Assembly (NCBI GenBank): GCA_938023035.1
Contig: CALIDI010000029.1
Coordinates: 1-64,000, forward strand
DNA: 64,000 nucleotides
Reading direction: 5' to 3'
From: an uncultured Leptolyngbyaceae cyanobacterium
Lineage (GTDB): Bacteria > Cyanobacteriota > Cyanobacteriia > Leptolyngbyales > Leptolyngbyaceae
Shown here: positions 17,248 to 25,416 of the stretch, in pieces
How the letters are laid out: each line of letters starts with the position of its first letter
Position numbering within the stretch: the stretch's first letter is position 1
The notes under the pieces: model-generated
What the model saw: only the letters and a program-made list of their open reading frames with translations
Databases searched by the model: none
Told to the model about the DNA's origin: nothing
Program-made: the position numbers and the translations under genes

Positions 17248-18378
17248 ATGAATAACATTCGTGTCGGTCGTTTGTTTGGAATTCCATTTTATGTCAACCC
17301 ATCCTGGTTCTTAGTTTTAGGATTGGTGACGTTAAGTTACGGTTCAGGGTTAGCGGCCCAATTTCCTACCCTGCCAACGGGCATTGCCTGGAGCCTCGGT
17401 TTGATTACTGCTCTGCTTTTGTTTGGTTCGGTGTTGGCCCATGAGTTGGGGCATAGTGTTGTGGCTTTGAAGCAAGGCATTGGGGTCAATTCCATCACGC
17501 TGTTTTTGTTTGGTGGATTAGCCAGCTTAGAAAAGGAGTCAGAAACCCCGGCCGATGCTTTTTGGGTCGCGATCGCGGGGCCATTGGTGAGTTTACTCAT
17601 TGCCGTGAGTGTTACCCTGGTAGCTGCGATTACAGGGATCTCAGGCCCCCTAGCAGCGGTTCTAGGGGTGCTAGCCTCTGTCAACTTGGCCCTTGCGCTG
17701 TTTAACCTGATTCCAGGGTTACCCTTGGATGGCGGCAACATTTTGAAAGCCCTAGTTTGGAAGGTGACTGGTAACCCCTACAAAGGTATCCAATTTGCTG
17801 GGCGCGTTGGCCAGGTATTTGGTTGGGTGGCGATCGCATCGGGTCTGTTACCCCTCATCTTGTATGGTGCAGGGATAAACTTCTGGAATGTCTTAATTGG
17901 CTGGTTTTTGCTGCAAAATGCCGGGCGAGCCGCTCAATATGCGACCGTTCAGGATCGACTGTCTGGCCTGACGGCTGCCGATGCTGTGATTGATGAAAGC
18001 CCCATTGTGGTAGATTCGCTCACACTACGTGAGTTCGCCGATCAGCGAATTTTGGACAGTCGTAACTGGCGCAAATTTCTGGTGACTGACGCTGAAGGTC
18101 AGCTACTTGGCACAATCGGCGTCGATGACTTAAAGACCATTCCAACAGATCAGTGGGGGCACACAGTTGTACAAGCTCTGACCACACCAATAGAGCCTGC
18201 ATTAACCGTAGAGGGCGATCGCCCCCTTGTAGAAGTAATGCAGTTGCTAGAAGAACGTCAACTGACGGCCCTGTCAGTCGTGCGGACAAATGGAAGCTTG
18301 ATTGGATTGCTGGATAAAGTGGCAATTGCCCAATTGCTGCAAAACAGCAACGTAGGAGCGCCTGTACTAGCCTCCTAA
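17248..18378 (+). CDS. Site-2 protease (M50) with C-terminal CBS domains
   Basis: 376 residues from the ATG at 17248, which has GGAGGT (17235-17240) seven bases upstream; an earlier in-frame ATG at 17215 is therefore rejected. It is an intramembrane zinc metalloprotease. The HELGH zinc motif is at 65-69 and the third ligand region NLIPGLPLDGGNILK at about 153-165, within six predicted membrane spans. After residue 240 come paired CBS domains (FLVTDAEGQLLGTIGVDDL, then LTALSVVRTNGSLIGLLDK), which usually bind adenine nucleotides and may gate activity. Relatives cleave membrane-anchored anti-sigma factors or similar regulators. The substrate here is unknown. It stands 140 bp after the DUF815 gene and may have its own promoter. 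Confidence 0.93.
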   Translation: MNNIRVGRLFGIPFYVNPSWFLVLGLVTLSYGSGLAAQFPTLPTGIAWSLGLITALLLFGSVLAHELGHSVVALKQGIGVNSITLFLFGGLASLEKESETPADAFWVAIAGPLVSLLIAVSVTLVAAITGISGPLAAVLGVLASVNLALALFNLIPGLPLDGGNILKALVWKVTGNPYKGIQFAGRVGQVFGWVAIASGLLPLILYGAGINFWNVLIGWFLLQNAGRAAQYATVQDRLSGLTAADAVIDESPIVVDSLTLREFADQRILDSRNWRKFLVTDAEGQLLGTIGVDDLKTIPTDQWGHTVVQALTTPIEPALTVEGDRPLVEVMQLLEERQLTALSVVRTNGSLIGLLDKVAIAQLLQNSNVGAPVLAS

Positions 18379-18381
18379 GAT

Positions 18382-18495
18382 TAAGCGTTCTAAAGTTGAA
18401 CCAAAACGCTTAGTGTAGCCCTCTTAGCAACTCATCCAGGGAAAAAGCCCGCCAATTGGCTTAATCTCTCCACTGGGTGAAAAGCGAAGAGGGCT
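18382..18495 (+). other. Nested inverted repeats downstream of site-2 protease gene
   Basis: Two structures follow the stop codon. A hairpin has arms TAAGCGTT (18382-18389) and AACGCTTA (18405-18412). A wider one has arms AGCCCTCTT (18417-18425) and AAGAGGGCT (18487-18495), and encloses a small stem AAGCC/GGCTT. Neither is followed by a T-run. They may form a structured 3' end or a small RNA, or be chance. Confidence 0.3.
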
Positions 18496-19121
18496 GCTGA
18501 CGCATTTGTCAGATCGGTAATGCCATTTTGGACTCTAGACTTGGGGTGAGCTTGTCGAACGATAGATGATTTTGGGTAGCAGCAACTCTCTAGCACTACA
18601 AAACCAAGCGTTTAATCGGATATCGGTCGCAAACTCTGTTTTGAGCAGTGCTAGAACCATGGCGAGCAAAGCCAGAACTAGTAGATTAGGGCAAGTCTAG
18701 CGACCCTCACCCTAGCCCCTCCCCCAGAGTGGGAAAGGGGCTTCGAGCTGGCTTCCCTTCTCTCTTGATGAGAGAAGGAAATAGGAAATGAGAGTGATTG
18801 AGACGAGTCCAGAAGTTTCTGTCGTACTGTACGAGTGCCGCTACGCAGAATTCAACACGACAAAATTCACAAAATTAAAGGTGAAAAAGGTTCAGTGTCT
18901 CCGCATTGCCAAATGACTGAATCGGCAAGTTATTTCTCAATCGGCAAGTTATTTTTTCCGTGGTGCAAGTAGCTGGACGCAATTCAATTGCCGATGATTT
19001 CGGGAGTGGAGGGCTAGAACCCCCTGTCGGAGGGTGCAGCCTCTGCTCCACTCTGCTTACAGTTCATTAAAGCGATCGATTTACAAGGGCACTCGGTTCC
19101 GTTAGGAGAATTTTGAGTGAG
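18496..19121. other. Intergenic region with repeat remnants
   Basis: No supported gene in about 620 bp. 18706-18790 is a decayed relative of R1 (CCCTCACCCTAGCCCCT, then GGCTT-GAGCTGGCTT and a CTTCTCTC/GAGAGAAGG hairpin). Iterons occur at 18920-18954 (listed separately). The rest shows nothing I can name. Confidence 0.5.
18920..18954 (+). repeat. Two 16-bp iterons with an inverted partner
   Basis: AATCGGCAAGTTATTT occurs twice, at 18920-18935 and 18939-18954 (period 19). An inverted partial copy, TTGCCGAT, lies about 30 bp downstream near 18985, and ATTGCC lies just upstream at 18904. Iterated binding sites of this kind are typical of transposon ends and of regulator or replication-protein binding. 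No transposase or replication gene is nearby, so the role is unknown. Confidence 0.5.
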
Positions 19122-19724
19122 CTAGATACCGCCCCCTTTTCTCCAGCGCTGGGCTGCTTCGGCAATGCGTTGACCATACTTTTCGGCGGTCAGGCGATCG
19201 CCCTCATCCAGGCTCGCGGGGGCTTTGCCCATGGTCATGGCACTCTGCCCCATGACCCCTAAAAAAGAACCTAATCGGTTAACGCCATCGTCTTTACCAA
19301 AGTACATGCTGGGTAGATCCGCCGCTCCCACCCAAATCATGCTGTGTTGAGCCGCATTAATCGCCAGATAAAGGAGAGTACTTTGCTTGTCACCACTAGG
19401 AGAGCTGGAATGAGTAAATCCACCAGCGATTTTGTCCTTCCATGCCTGACTAAACCAAGCTTCGCTGGCTGCATCAATAAAGGCTTTAAACTGGGCCGCG
19501 ACACCTCCCATATAAGTTGGAGAGCCAAATACAATTGCATCAGACTGGGCTAAGGTTTCTAAAATAGCGGCATCCTGCCAGCGCCCATTTGTAATTTGGT
19601 CGCTCGTAATACGCAGTAGGGTTGCCGTTGTCCCAGCAATGTTGCTCGCCCCTGCGGCAATGGCTGTCGCCATTAGGTGTGTATGACCAGAGCCAGAGAA
19701 ATAAACAATTGCGACGGTTGCCAT
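19122..19724 (-). CDS. WrbA-like flavodoxin-fold NAD(P)H-dependent oxidoreductase
   Basis: 200 residues, ATG at 19724. Flavodoxin fold: a phosphate-binding loop FSGSGHTHLMA near 9-19, an IVFGSPTYMGGVAAQFKAFID segment near 64-84 that contacts the flavin ring, and GGFTHSSSPSGDKQS near 101-115. This pattern fits NAD(P)H:quinone oxidoreductases of the WrbA type, which carry FMN and reduce quinones by two electrons to avoid radical formation. Cytosolic. It stands alone. Assignment to the WrbA branch rather than other flavodoxin-like reductases is moderately sure. Confidence 0.87.
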   Translation of the reverse strand: MATVAIVYFSGSGHTHLMATAIAAGASNIAGTTATLLRITSDQITNGRWQDAAILETLAQSDAIVFGSPTYMGGVAAQFKAFIDAASEAWFSQAWKDKIAGGFTHSSSPSGDKQSTLLYLAINAAQHSMIWVGAADLPSMYFGKDDGVNRLGSFLGVMGQSAMTMGKAPASLDEGDRLTAEKYGQRIAEAAQRWRKGGGI

Positions 19725-19870
19725 AAAAACCTCAAGCGAGAGTTAAGTTAACGATAGGGATCGAGTTTCAGTGAGAAACAGAACTGAGAAACGGAGTAGG
19801 CTTACACTGGGTAGTTTGCGCCCAAACAGGTTTGCAGAAGCCACAGGCCTTGAGAGCATTTCAGTTTCGT

Positions 19871-19975
19871 AACCCTTACCCTAAAGCCCTTTCCCAAGAA
19901 GGGAGCGGGGTATAGCCCTAACGGACATTCAAGAAAGGGGTAAGTGTAGCTAGACTGATGCCTTAGTCTACTAGT
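19871..19975 (+). repeat. R2 interspersed repeat, copy b
   Basis: Best-preserved R2 copy. It contains GGGGTATAGCCCTAAC, then TTCAAGAAAGGGGTAAG and AGCTAGACTGATGCCTTAG ending with TCTACTAG. The same order is seen near 30.6 kb, partly near 10.5 kb, and inverted near 26.7 kb. It lies in the divergent region between the WrbA-like gene and the LivK-LivH fusion. Confidence 0.65.
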
Positions 19976-20020
19976 TAGTTTTAGTCCACGTCGGCGAATT
20001 TGACATATGTTGTGGTGGTT

Positions 20021-20054
20021 CTAAACACTAGACGCTTGTCAAACGCCCTCTCAG
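20021..20054 (+). repeat. R5 short repeat, copy 1
   Basis: CTAGACGCTTGTCAAACGCC followed by CTCTCAG resembles CCAGACACGTTTCAAACGTC followed by CTCTCAG at 24038-24064. Only two copies are seen, so family status is tentative. Confidence 0.35.
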
Positions 20055-20244
20055 TGCACGCAACGTGCAAAGTGCAAAATTCTCAGCACGGCTGCGTTTC
20101 AAGTTTCCTAAACAGCCAGATTATTTCTGCTAGCGATGGAGACTCATCGTTAGGGTATTACGATCGCCCCTCTAGCTAGACCATCAATATGCTCAAATAA
20201 GGGGATGACCATCCATCGATGTTGAGCAAAAAAGTAGGGCAACT

Positions 20245-22431
20245 GTGGGCAAACTGTTTCGCAATTGGGCATTGGGTTTCGTTGCGCTGTTCCTGGTGTT
20301 GGGGTTGCAGGGATGGGGGGCGATCGCCCAACAGAGTCAACCCATTCCCATCGGGTTGGGGGTTGCTCAAACCAGCAATGTTGCCCTACTGGGGCAAGAA
20401 CAGGTAGCCGGAGGCAAAATTGCCGAAGCCTATTTCAATCGCCAAGGCGGTATCAATGGCAGGCCGATTCGGGTTGTGCTGCAAGATACCGGTGGCGACG
20501 AAGCTGGTACGATTAATGCCTTTCAAACGCTGATTAACCGCGATCGCGTCGTCGGGATTGTGGGGCCGACCCTCTCTCAGCAAGCCTTTAGCGCCGACCC
20601 TATTGCCGATCGCGCCAAAGTGCCAGTCATTGCCCCCTCTAATACAGCTAAAGGGATTCCTCAAATTGGGGAATATATCTCACGAGTTTCTGCTCCAGTG
20701 GTTGTGGTAGCCCCCAACTCGGTGCAGGCGGCACTGACCTTAAATCCTCAAATCAAGCGGGTTGCCGTATTTTTTGCCCAAAATGACGCCTTTAGTAAGT
20801 CAGAGACCGAAATTTTTCAAAAGGTCGTGCAGCAGCAAGGGCTGGAAGTTGTTACCGTGCAGCGCTTTCAGACAACAGATACCGACTTTCAGACCCAGGC
20901 GACCACGGCCCTTAGCCTAAAGCCTGACCTAGTGATCATTTCAGGGTTGGCCGCTGATGGTGGCAACCTGGTACGGCAACTGCGGGAGCTAGGCTATCGT
21001 GGCTTGATTATCGGCGGTAATGGGCTAAACACCTCCAATCTGTTTCCGGTCTGTAAGGCCCTCTGTGATGGGGTACTGATTGCCCAGGCCTATAGCCCAG
21101 AGCACCCCAGTGCCACTAACCAGGCCTTTCGAGAAGCCTATTTGGAGCAGTTTCAGAAACAACCGCCCCAATTTAGCGCCCAGGCCTTTACAGGCATTCA
21201 GGTCTTTGTCGAGGCGCTGCGCCAGATTGATCGGCGCCAAAAACTGGAACAGTTTTCCCTGGAGGATCTTCGCATAGCGCTGAACCAACAACTGCTGGCG
21301 GGGCAATACGACACGCCCCTGGGAGAAATCTCCTTTACCCCAGAGGGGGAAATTATTCAGAAAAACTTCTATGTCGCGCAGATTAAGATGAGTGCCGATG
21401 GCGAGACCGGGCAGTTCGTCTTTTCTAAATTGACGGCCACAGGGCTGAGTCAGGCGATCGCGGCGGATACAAGCTCCACCTCTGGGTTTGCCCTGATCTT
21501 GCAGAACATTCTGAATGGCCTCTCTATCGGCAGTGTCTACGCCATCTTTGCCCTGGGTTACACCCTGATCTTCTCGATTTTGGGCATCATTAACTTTGCC
21601 CATGGTGCCCTTTTTACCCTGGGAGCCTACCTCACCTATGCCCTAATGGGTCGGCGCTTTGGCTTTAATGGGTTGCTTGCCAATGCCCAGCTACCGATTC
21701 AGCTCTCCTTTGTGCCAGCAATGGTGCTAGGTGCTGTGTTAGCGGGCTTTGTGGGGGTCGCGATTGAGCGGTTTGCCTTTCGTCCCTTACGTCAACGAGG
21801 AGCCGATCCCTTGCTAACGGTGGTTTCTAGCCTGGGAGTGGCGCTGGTTGTGGTGAATGTGATTCAGTACCTGGTGGGAGCCGAACCTTATACTTTTCCC
21901 AGTGATATTTATGGCAACTTGCCCGAACGTGTGAATTTTGGCTCGGCGGCTAATCCTATTCCCATTCGCACGGTGCAATTGGTGATCTTTGGAGTGTCGA
22001 TGCTGATTCTAGCGATTCTCACCTATTTGATTAACGCCACGAAGTATGGCAAAGCCATGCGCGCTGTAGCAGAAGACCCCACCACGGCGAGCCTATTGGG
22101 GATTAACCCTGACCGTTTTGTGGTGCTGACCTTTTTTGTCAGTAGCTTTGTCGGCGCGATCGCCGGTACCCTGGTTGCCTCTAGCGTTGGCATCAGCAAC
22201 CCCTACTTTGGCATTAACTATGGGCTAAAAGGTCTGGCTGTGATTGTGTTGGGGGGGTTGGGTAGCATTCCAGGTGCAGTGGTTGGTGGGTTGGTGCTGG
22301 GCCTGTTTGAGGCCTTTGTTCCGGGGGAATACTCGGCCTTTAAGGATGCAGTGGCCTTTGGCTTGCTCTTTTTAGTGCTGGTGATTCGGCCCAGAGGTCT
22401 GATGGGGCGGCAGTTGATTCAGAAGGTCTAG
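20245..22431 (+). CDS. Fused LivK-type binding protein and LivH-type permease of a branched-chain amino-acid ABC transporter
   Basis: 728 residues in one uninterrupted frame from a GTG at 20245. Residues 1-29 are a signal peptide ending AIAQQ. Residues 32-385 are a periplasmic Leu/Ile/Val-family binding protein (GLGVAQTSNVALLGQEQ, then GRPIRVVLQDTGGDEAGT, then VVGIVGPTLSQQ). A linker leads to a LivH-like inner-membrane permease at about 412-728 (NGLSIGSVYAIFALGYTLIF, then INFAHGALFTLGAY, then LGGLGSIPGAVVGGLVLG). In most bacteria these are separate genes. No LivM, LivG or LivF partner lies in the window, so ATPase and second permease must be encoded elsewhere. The substrate is probably amino acids, amides or urea-like compounds. 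Confidence 0.93.
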   Translation: MGKLFRNWALGFVALFLVLGLQGWGAIAQQSQPIPIGLGVAQTSNVALLGQEQVAGGKIAEAYFNRQGGINGRPIRVVLQDTGGDEAGTINAFQTLINRDRVVGIVGPTLSQQAFSADPIADRAKVPVIAPSNTAKGIPQIGEYISRVSAPVVVVAPNSVQAALTLNPQIKRVAVFFAQNDAFSKSETEIFQKVVQQQGLEVVTVQRFQTTDTDFQTQATTALSLKPDLVIISGLAADGGNLVRQLRELGYRGLIIGGNGLNTSNLFPVCKALCDGVLIAQAYSPEHPSATNQAFREAYLEQFQKQPPQFSAQAFTGIQVFVEALRQIDRRQKLEQFSLEDLRIALNQQLLAGQYDTPLGEISFTPEGEIIQKNFYVAQIKMSADGETGQFVFSKLTATGLSQAIAADTSSTSGFALILQNILNGLSIGSVYAIFALGYTLIFSILGIINFAHGALFTLGAYLTYALMGRRFGFNGLLANAQLPIQLSFVPAMVLGAVLAGFVGVAIERFAFRPLRQRGADPLLTVVSSLGVALVVVNVIQYLVGAEPYTFPSDIYGNLPERVNFGSAANPIPIRTVQLVIFGVSMLILAILTYLINATKYGKAMRAVAEDPTTASLLGINPDRFVVLTFFVSSFVGAIAGTLVASSVGISNPYFGINYGLKGLAVIVLGGLGSIPGAVVGGLVLGLFEAFVPGEYSAFKDAVAFGLLFLVLVIRPRGLMGRQLIQKV

Positions 22432-22610
22432 GAAAGGTGCAAAGGCATTGTTTCCAGATTTGGCCATGAGATATGCAAATGAGTTGACGCTGCTATCCCT
22501 ATTGCGATCAGAACCTGGCAACGGCGATAAAACCTCTGCGGGGCTATGTTCCTCGCATTCTGAAAGATTGCTATCTGCCTATGGGTATTAGAAAGCTTTG
22601 GATGTTAGAA

Positions 22611-22665
22611 CACTTCGGACAATTTTTGTAAAAATGCTGAAAACCTTTGCCACGCCAGCTCTAGC
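22611..22665 (+). repeat. R3 interspersed repeat, copy a
   Basis: ACTTCGGACAATTTTTGTAA followed by AAATGCTGAAAACC is repeated with few changes at 33018-33070, downstream of the REC-domain gene. Both copies are followed within about 50-150 bp by R1 or R1-like sequence and a second CGGACT or TGGACT motif, so R3 may be the outer part of a larger, older element. Confidence 0.5.
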
Positions 22666-22698
22666 CTTCACCCTAAATCCCTCGGCATAAAAGCATCC

Positions 22699-22834
22699 GG
22701 GTACCTATCACTTTTGCCCTCACCCTCAATCCCTCTCCCAACTTAGAAGAGGGACTTTGAGATGGCTCGGCTCCCCTTCTCTCAGGTGGGATAAGGGGCG
22801 GGGGGATGAGGGCCTGCAAAGGTGACAGGCTCTC
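22699..22834 (+). repeat. R1 interspersed element, copy B
   Basis: Left end GGGTACCTATCACTTTTGCC, core GGGACTTTGAGATGGCTCGG, right end GCAAAGGTGACAGGCTCTC. The ends are inverted repeats (GTACCTATCACTTTTGC against GAGCCTGTCACCTTTGC on the other strand). The 10-bp direct repeat AAGCATCCGG lies at 22691-22700 and again at 22835-22844, immediately beside the ends, as expected for a target-site duplication. It sits between the convergent LivK-LivH fusion and DUF4126 genes. Confidence 0.85.
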
Positions 22835-22869
22835 AAGCATCCGGACTATTGATATGATATCAGGTAATA

Positions 22870-23508
22870 TCAGGAAGCCTGGAGTTTTGTTTCGATTTCT
22901 AGTTGAAGCTTGCTGCTGAACAGAAAACTCCAAATGCGGTAGAAGGCATAGGGTAACAACAGTAAAACCAGGATTCCCCCTGCCACAGGCACGGTAATCG
23001 CCAGCAGGGTTAACATCATTGCCCCAATCAGTTCGACCGTCGCTAACACTGGGTTCGTTAACCCACCAGAAATCACCGTAGAACCCACGCGAAAGATGTT
23101 TAACAAGCTTTTGGTAAGGCCCGCTGTGCCACCCCCCATCGCGATCGCTAGGGTCCACTGAATCAAGGGGTTCATATCTGGCGCAACAGCCGCCGTAATC
23201 ACTGTACCAGCCAGCATCGCCAGGGGAGTTGAGACGAAGTCAAGGGCATGGTCAAACCAGGGAATGTAGTAGCCCACCACCTCTAGCACTGCCGTGACGG
23301 CAAACAGAACCACCGCTTGGTCAGAAGCCAACCATTCGGTATTGTCTGGCAGATTGAGGTGCCCCAAATCAGACACCAGACTAATCAGCAAAAAGGGAAC
23401 CGACACCCGAAAGCCCGTGGCCGCACTCAAACAAATCGCTAGCAGAATACTAATGAGGGTTTTGAGACTGGCGAGGGCAGCGAGTCCGGCAAAGCTTTCG
23501 ACAATCAT
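22870..23508 (-). CDS. DUF4126 family membrane protein
   Basis: 212 residues, ATG at 23508. Five or six hydrophobic spans, with the DUF4126 signatures AICLSAATGFRVSVPFLLI near 26-44, the FDHALDFVSTPLAMLAGTV block near 84-102 and AMGGGTAGLTKSLLN near 123. The family is integral-membrane and uncharacterised. It stands alone on the minus strand, with repeat elements on both sides. Length and composition are normal. Confidence 0.85.
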   Translation of the reverse strand: MIVESFAGLAALASLKTLISILLAICLSAATGFRVSVPFLLISLVSDLGHLNLPDNTEWLASDQAVVLFAVTAVLEVVGYYIPWFDHALDFVSTPLAMLAGTVITAAVAPDMNPLIQWTLAIAMGGGTAGLTKSLLNIFRVGSTVISGGLTNPVLATVELIGAMMLTLLAITVPVAGGILVLLLLPYAFYRIWSFLFSSKLQLEIETKLQAS

Positions 23509-23607
23509 GGGTTGGCAGATAAATCTACCCCAGATTTAACAAACTCCTACGGGCTGCAACAACCTCTCTTGCTACAGTGTAATATTTTTCAACATATAGC
23601 GTTGCCA

Positions 23608-23672
23608 GATAGAGTGATTGCCAGGTTGCTAAGTCAATTGGGGGTTAAGGAATTGGGGATTTTACCCCGGGC
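23608..23672 (+). repeat. R4 interspersed repeat, copy a
   Basis: GATAGAGTGATTGCCAGGTT followed by GCTAAGTCAATTGGGGGTTA. Related sequences are at 37918, 61480 and 62417. The shared core is GCCAGGTTGCT followed by AGTC, ATTGG and a G-rich tract. It lies upstream of the DUF4126 gene. Confidence 0.55.
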
Positions 23673-23750
23673 CGGTTTTCAATCAGGTGCCGCTGGCTAT
23701 CGGATCCATTTAAGTCAAGAGAATGCTTGAAAAGCCGATCTCCTCGTAGC

Positions 23751-23916
23751 CGGGTGCCTGTCACTTTTGCCCTCACCTTAAATTCCTCTTGCACCCCGTT
23801 GGCAGGGGGCTAAGGGGGTGAGGCAGGGGACTTTGAGATGGCTCAGCTCCCCTTCTCTCAGGTTGGGAGAAGGAGCAGGGGGATGAAGGGCCTACAAAGG
23901 TGGCAGGCTCTCTCGT
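23751..23916 (+). repeat. R1 interspersed element, copy C
   Basis: Left end CGGGTGCCTGTCACTTTTGC, core GGGGACTTTGAGATGGCTCA, hairpin CTTCTCTCAGGTTGGGAGAAG, right end CTACAAAGGTGGCAGGCTCT. It has an internal insertion (GGCAGGGGGCTAAGGGGG) not seen in B. TCGTAG flanks both ends (23744-23749 and about 23913-23918), compatible with a target duplication. It lies between two minus-strand genes. Confidence 0.8.
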
Positions 23917-24089
23917 AGTATTGACGACTCAAGTCGTGACGACCCAGCAAAACCCTGCCTCCGCAGGTGATGGCAGGCTCTGGTTGGGGCAAGTCCGCTG
24001 CGACGAATCTAGACTCCTATCGTCGCGGTTTTAACGACCAGACACGTTTCAAACGTCCTCTCAGGGAGCGTGTCGCGATCGCGTTTGCC
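23917..24089. other. Intergenic region with R5 copy 2
   Basis: Contains a GACTCAAGTCGTGACGACC stretch near 23933 with short internal complementarity, and R5 copy 2 at 24038-24070 (CCAGACACGTTTCAAACGTC). No gene supported. Confidence 0.4.
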
Positions 24090-24530
24090 CTATTCCCCCA
24101 TGATCTGACACCCAACCGTGCGCCTCCGTGGCCCGTCTAACTCCACTAGTAAAACCGATTGGTAGGTGCCCAGGCCCAGATGGCCATCCATGACTGGAAT
24201 CACCTCGCTGTAGCTTAGCAGCATTGCCATCAGGTGGGCGTGGGCATTCTTTGGCTCATCGGGAGGAATCTTCTCGCGTAAATGCAGGTCGTTATGGAGA
24301 TAGGAGTCGGTGGGGGGAGCCAGCCTTTTTAACCAGGTTTCAAGATCGGCTAGCAGGCGGATTTCATCTTCGTTCACCGTTAGGGCCATAGTGGTATGCC
24401 TGGAAAATACGAGCATCTGCCCGTTTTGAATGCCTGTGGTACTTAGCAAGGCCTGTAACTGGTTCGTGATATTGCAAATGTAAATTGCAGCTTTGGTTTC
24501 AATCTCTAAAACACAGTGGGCGATCGCCAT
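24090..24530 (-). CDS. YjbQ family protein
   Basis: 146 residues, ATG at 24530. Diagnostic blocks are FSRHTTMALTVNEDE near 44-58, NDLHLREKIP near 80, NAHAHLMAMLLS near 95 and DGHLGLGTYQSVLLVELDGP near 115-134. The family (UPF0047) is ancient and beta-rich. Some members complement thiamine-phosphate synthase loss at a low level, but the true role is uncertain. Conserved His residues suggest a metal site. It diverges from the Anbu gene, with 106 bp between them, so the two may share a regulatory region. Confidence 0.9.
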   Translation of the reverse strand: MAIAHCVLEIETKAAIYICNITNQLQALLSTTGIQNGQMLVFSRHTTMALTVNEDEIRLLADLETWLKRLAPPTDSYLHNDLHLREKIPPDEPKNAHAHLMAMLLSYSEVIPVMDGHLGLGTYQSVLLVELDGPRRRTVGCQIMGE

Positions 24531-24636
24531 TTCCCAACAGACTCCGCGAATTCTTTTTCTTCAAACTACCGCGATTCAGAAGCACACAACGTACAATCAT
24601 TAGGGTTACTTTTGGGCGTTTCTTGCTGTCTTAGCT

Positions 24637-25404
24637 ATGACCTATTGCCTTGGAATCATCACCAGCACTGGCCTAGTGATGGCAGCCGACTCGCGCACCA
24701 ATGCCGGAGTTGACTACATTTCAAGCTACAAAAAGTTGTTTGATTTCTCAATTGCGGGTGAACGTGTTTTGTTTCTCTGCACTTCTGGCAACCTGGCGGT
24801 GACGCAGGCGGCTGTTACCCTGATGACACGTGATATCAAAACTGCCGCCGAACCTAATCTCCACAGTCTGACCAATTTATATGACGTGGCGCGTTATATT
24901 GGCAGCAAGCTGCGGGCTTTGCAGTTGGAAGATCGAGAATGGCTGGAAAAAGACAAGATTGACTATACCTGCAATATTTTACTGGGGGGGCAAATTTCTG
25001 GAGAGGAGCCAGGTCTGTATCTCATCTACAGCCAGGGTAATTTTATTCAGGCTTCTAAAGAAACACCTTTTTTACAGATTGGGGAGACCAAGTATGGCAA
25101 GCCGATTCTTGATCGCATCTTGAGCTTTGACACGCCATTGCAGGCGGCAGCCAAGTGCGCTCTGCTATCGATTGATTCGACGATGAAGTCCAATATTTCG
25201 GTAGGGCCACCTATCCATCTGGTGATGTATGAAATCGACAGTTTCAAGGTACGGTATGAGCTGAAGTTAAAGATTGGTGCACCTTATCTCAGAAAGATCC
25301 GCACGCTTTGGGAAATTTCGCTGAATCAGGCTTTTGAGCGGATGCCTGATATTGACTGGGAACATTATTTAGAATTGCCGGATGAACCTACTTCGGAGGA
25401 TTGA
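24637..25404 (+). CDS. Anbu-type proteasome-like peptidase
   Basis: 255 residues. It starts MTYCLGIITSTGLVMAADSR, placing a Thr directly after the initiator Met, so removal of Met exposes the N-terminal Thr nucleophile of the proteasome/HslV superfamily. The SRTNAG motif near 20-25, Lys near 33-34 (YKKL) and the GNLAVTQAAV segment near 52 match Anbu, the ancestral beta-subunit family. Anbu forms open helical or ring-like assemblies; its partner ATPase and substrates are unknown. The usual neighbours in other bacteria (a transglutaminase-like protein, alpha-E and a circularly permuted ATP-grasp) are absent here. A HAD phosphatase follows 12 bp downstream. Confidence 0.88.
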   Translation: MTYCLGIITSTGLVMAADSRTNAGVDYISSYKKLFDFSIAGERVLFLCTSGNLAVTQAAVTLMTRDIKTAAEPNLHSLTNLYDVARYIGSKLRALQLEDREWLEKDKIDYTCNILLGGQISGEEPGLYLIYSQGNFIQASKETPFLQIGETKYGKPILDRILSFDTPLQAAAKCALLSIDSTMKSNISVGPPIHLVMYEIDSFKVRYELKLKIGAPYLRKIRTLWEISLNQAFERMPDIDWEHYLELPDEPTSED

Positions 25405-25416
25405 GGAAGAATTTCT

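Noticed and set aside
18823-19000. CRISPR-associated transposon end
   Set aside because: The iterons superficially resemble the repeated sites of such ends, but no TGTACA/TGTCG-type terminal sequence in order and no Cas12k, TnsB, TnsC or TniQ gene were seen in the window.
19098-19115. CCGTTAGGAGAATTTTGA resembles CCGTTAGGAAAATTTTGA at 37880
   Set aside because: One mismatch in about 18 bases between two places is expected by chance in 64 kb, and the flanks do not align.
21025-21603. 192-codon antisense open frame in the LivK-LivH fusion
   Set aside because: It spans the linker of a well-supported gene and has no domain of its own.
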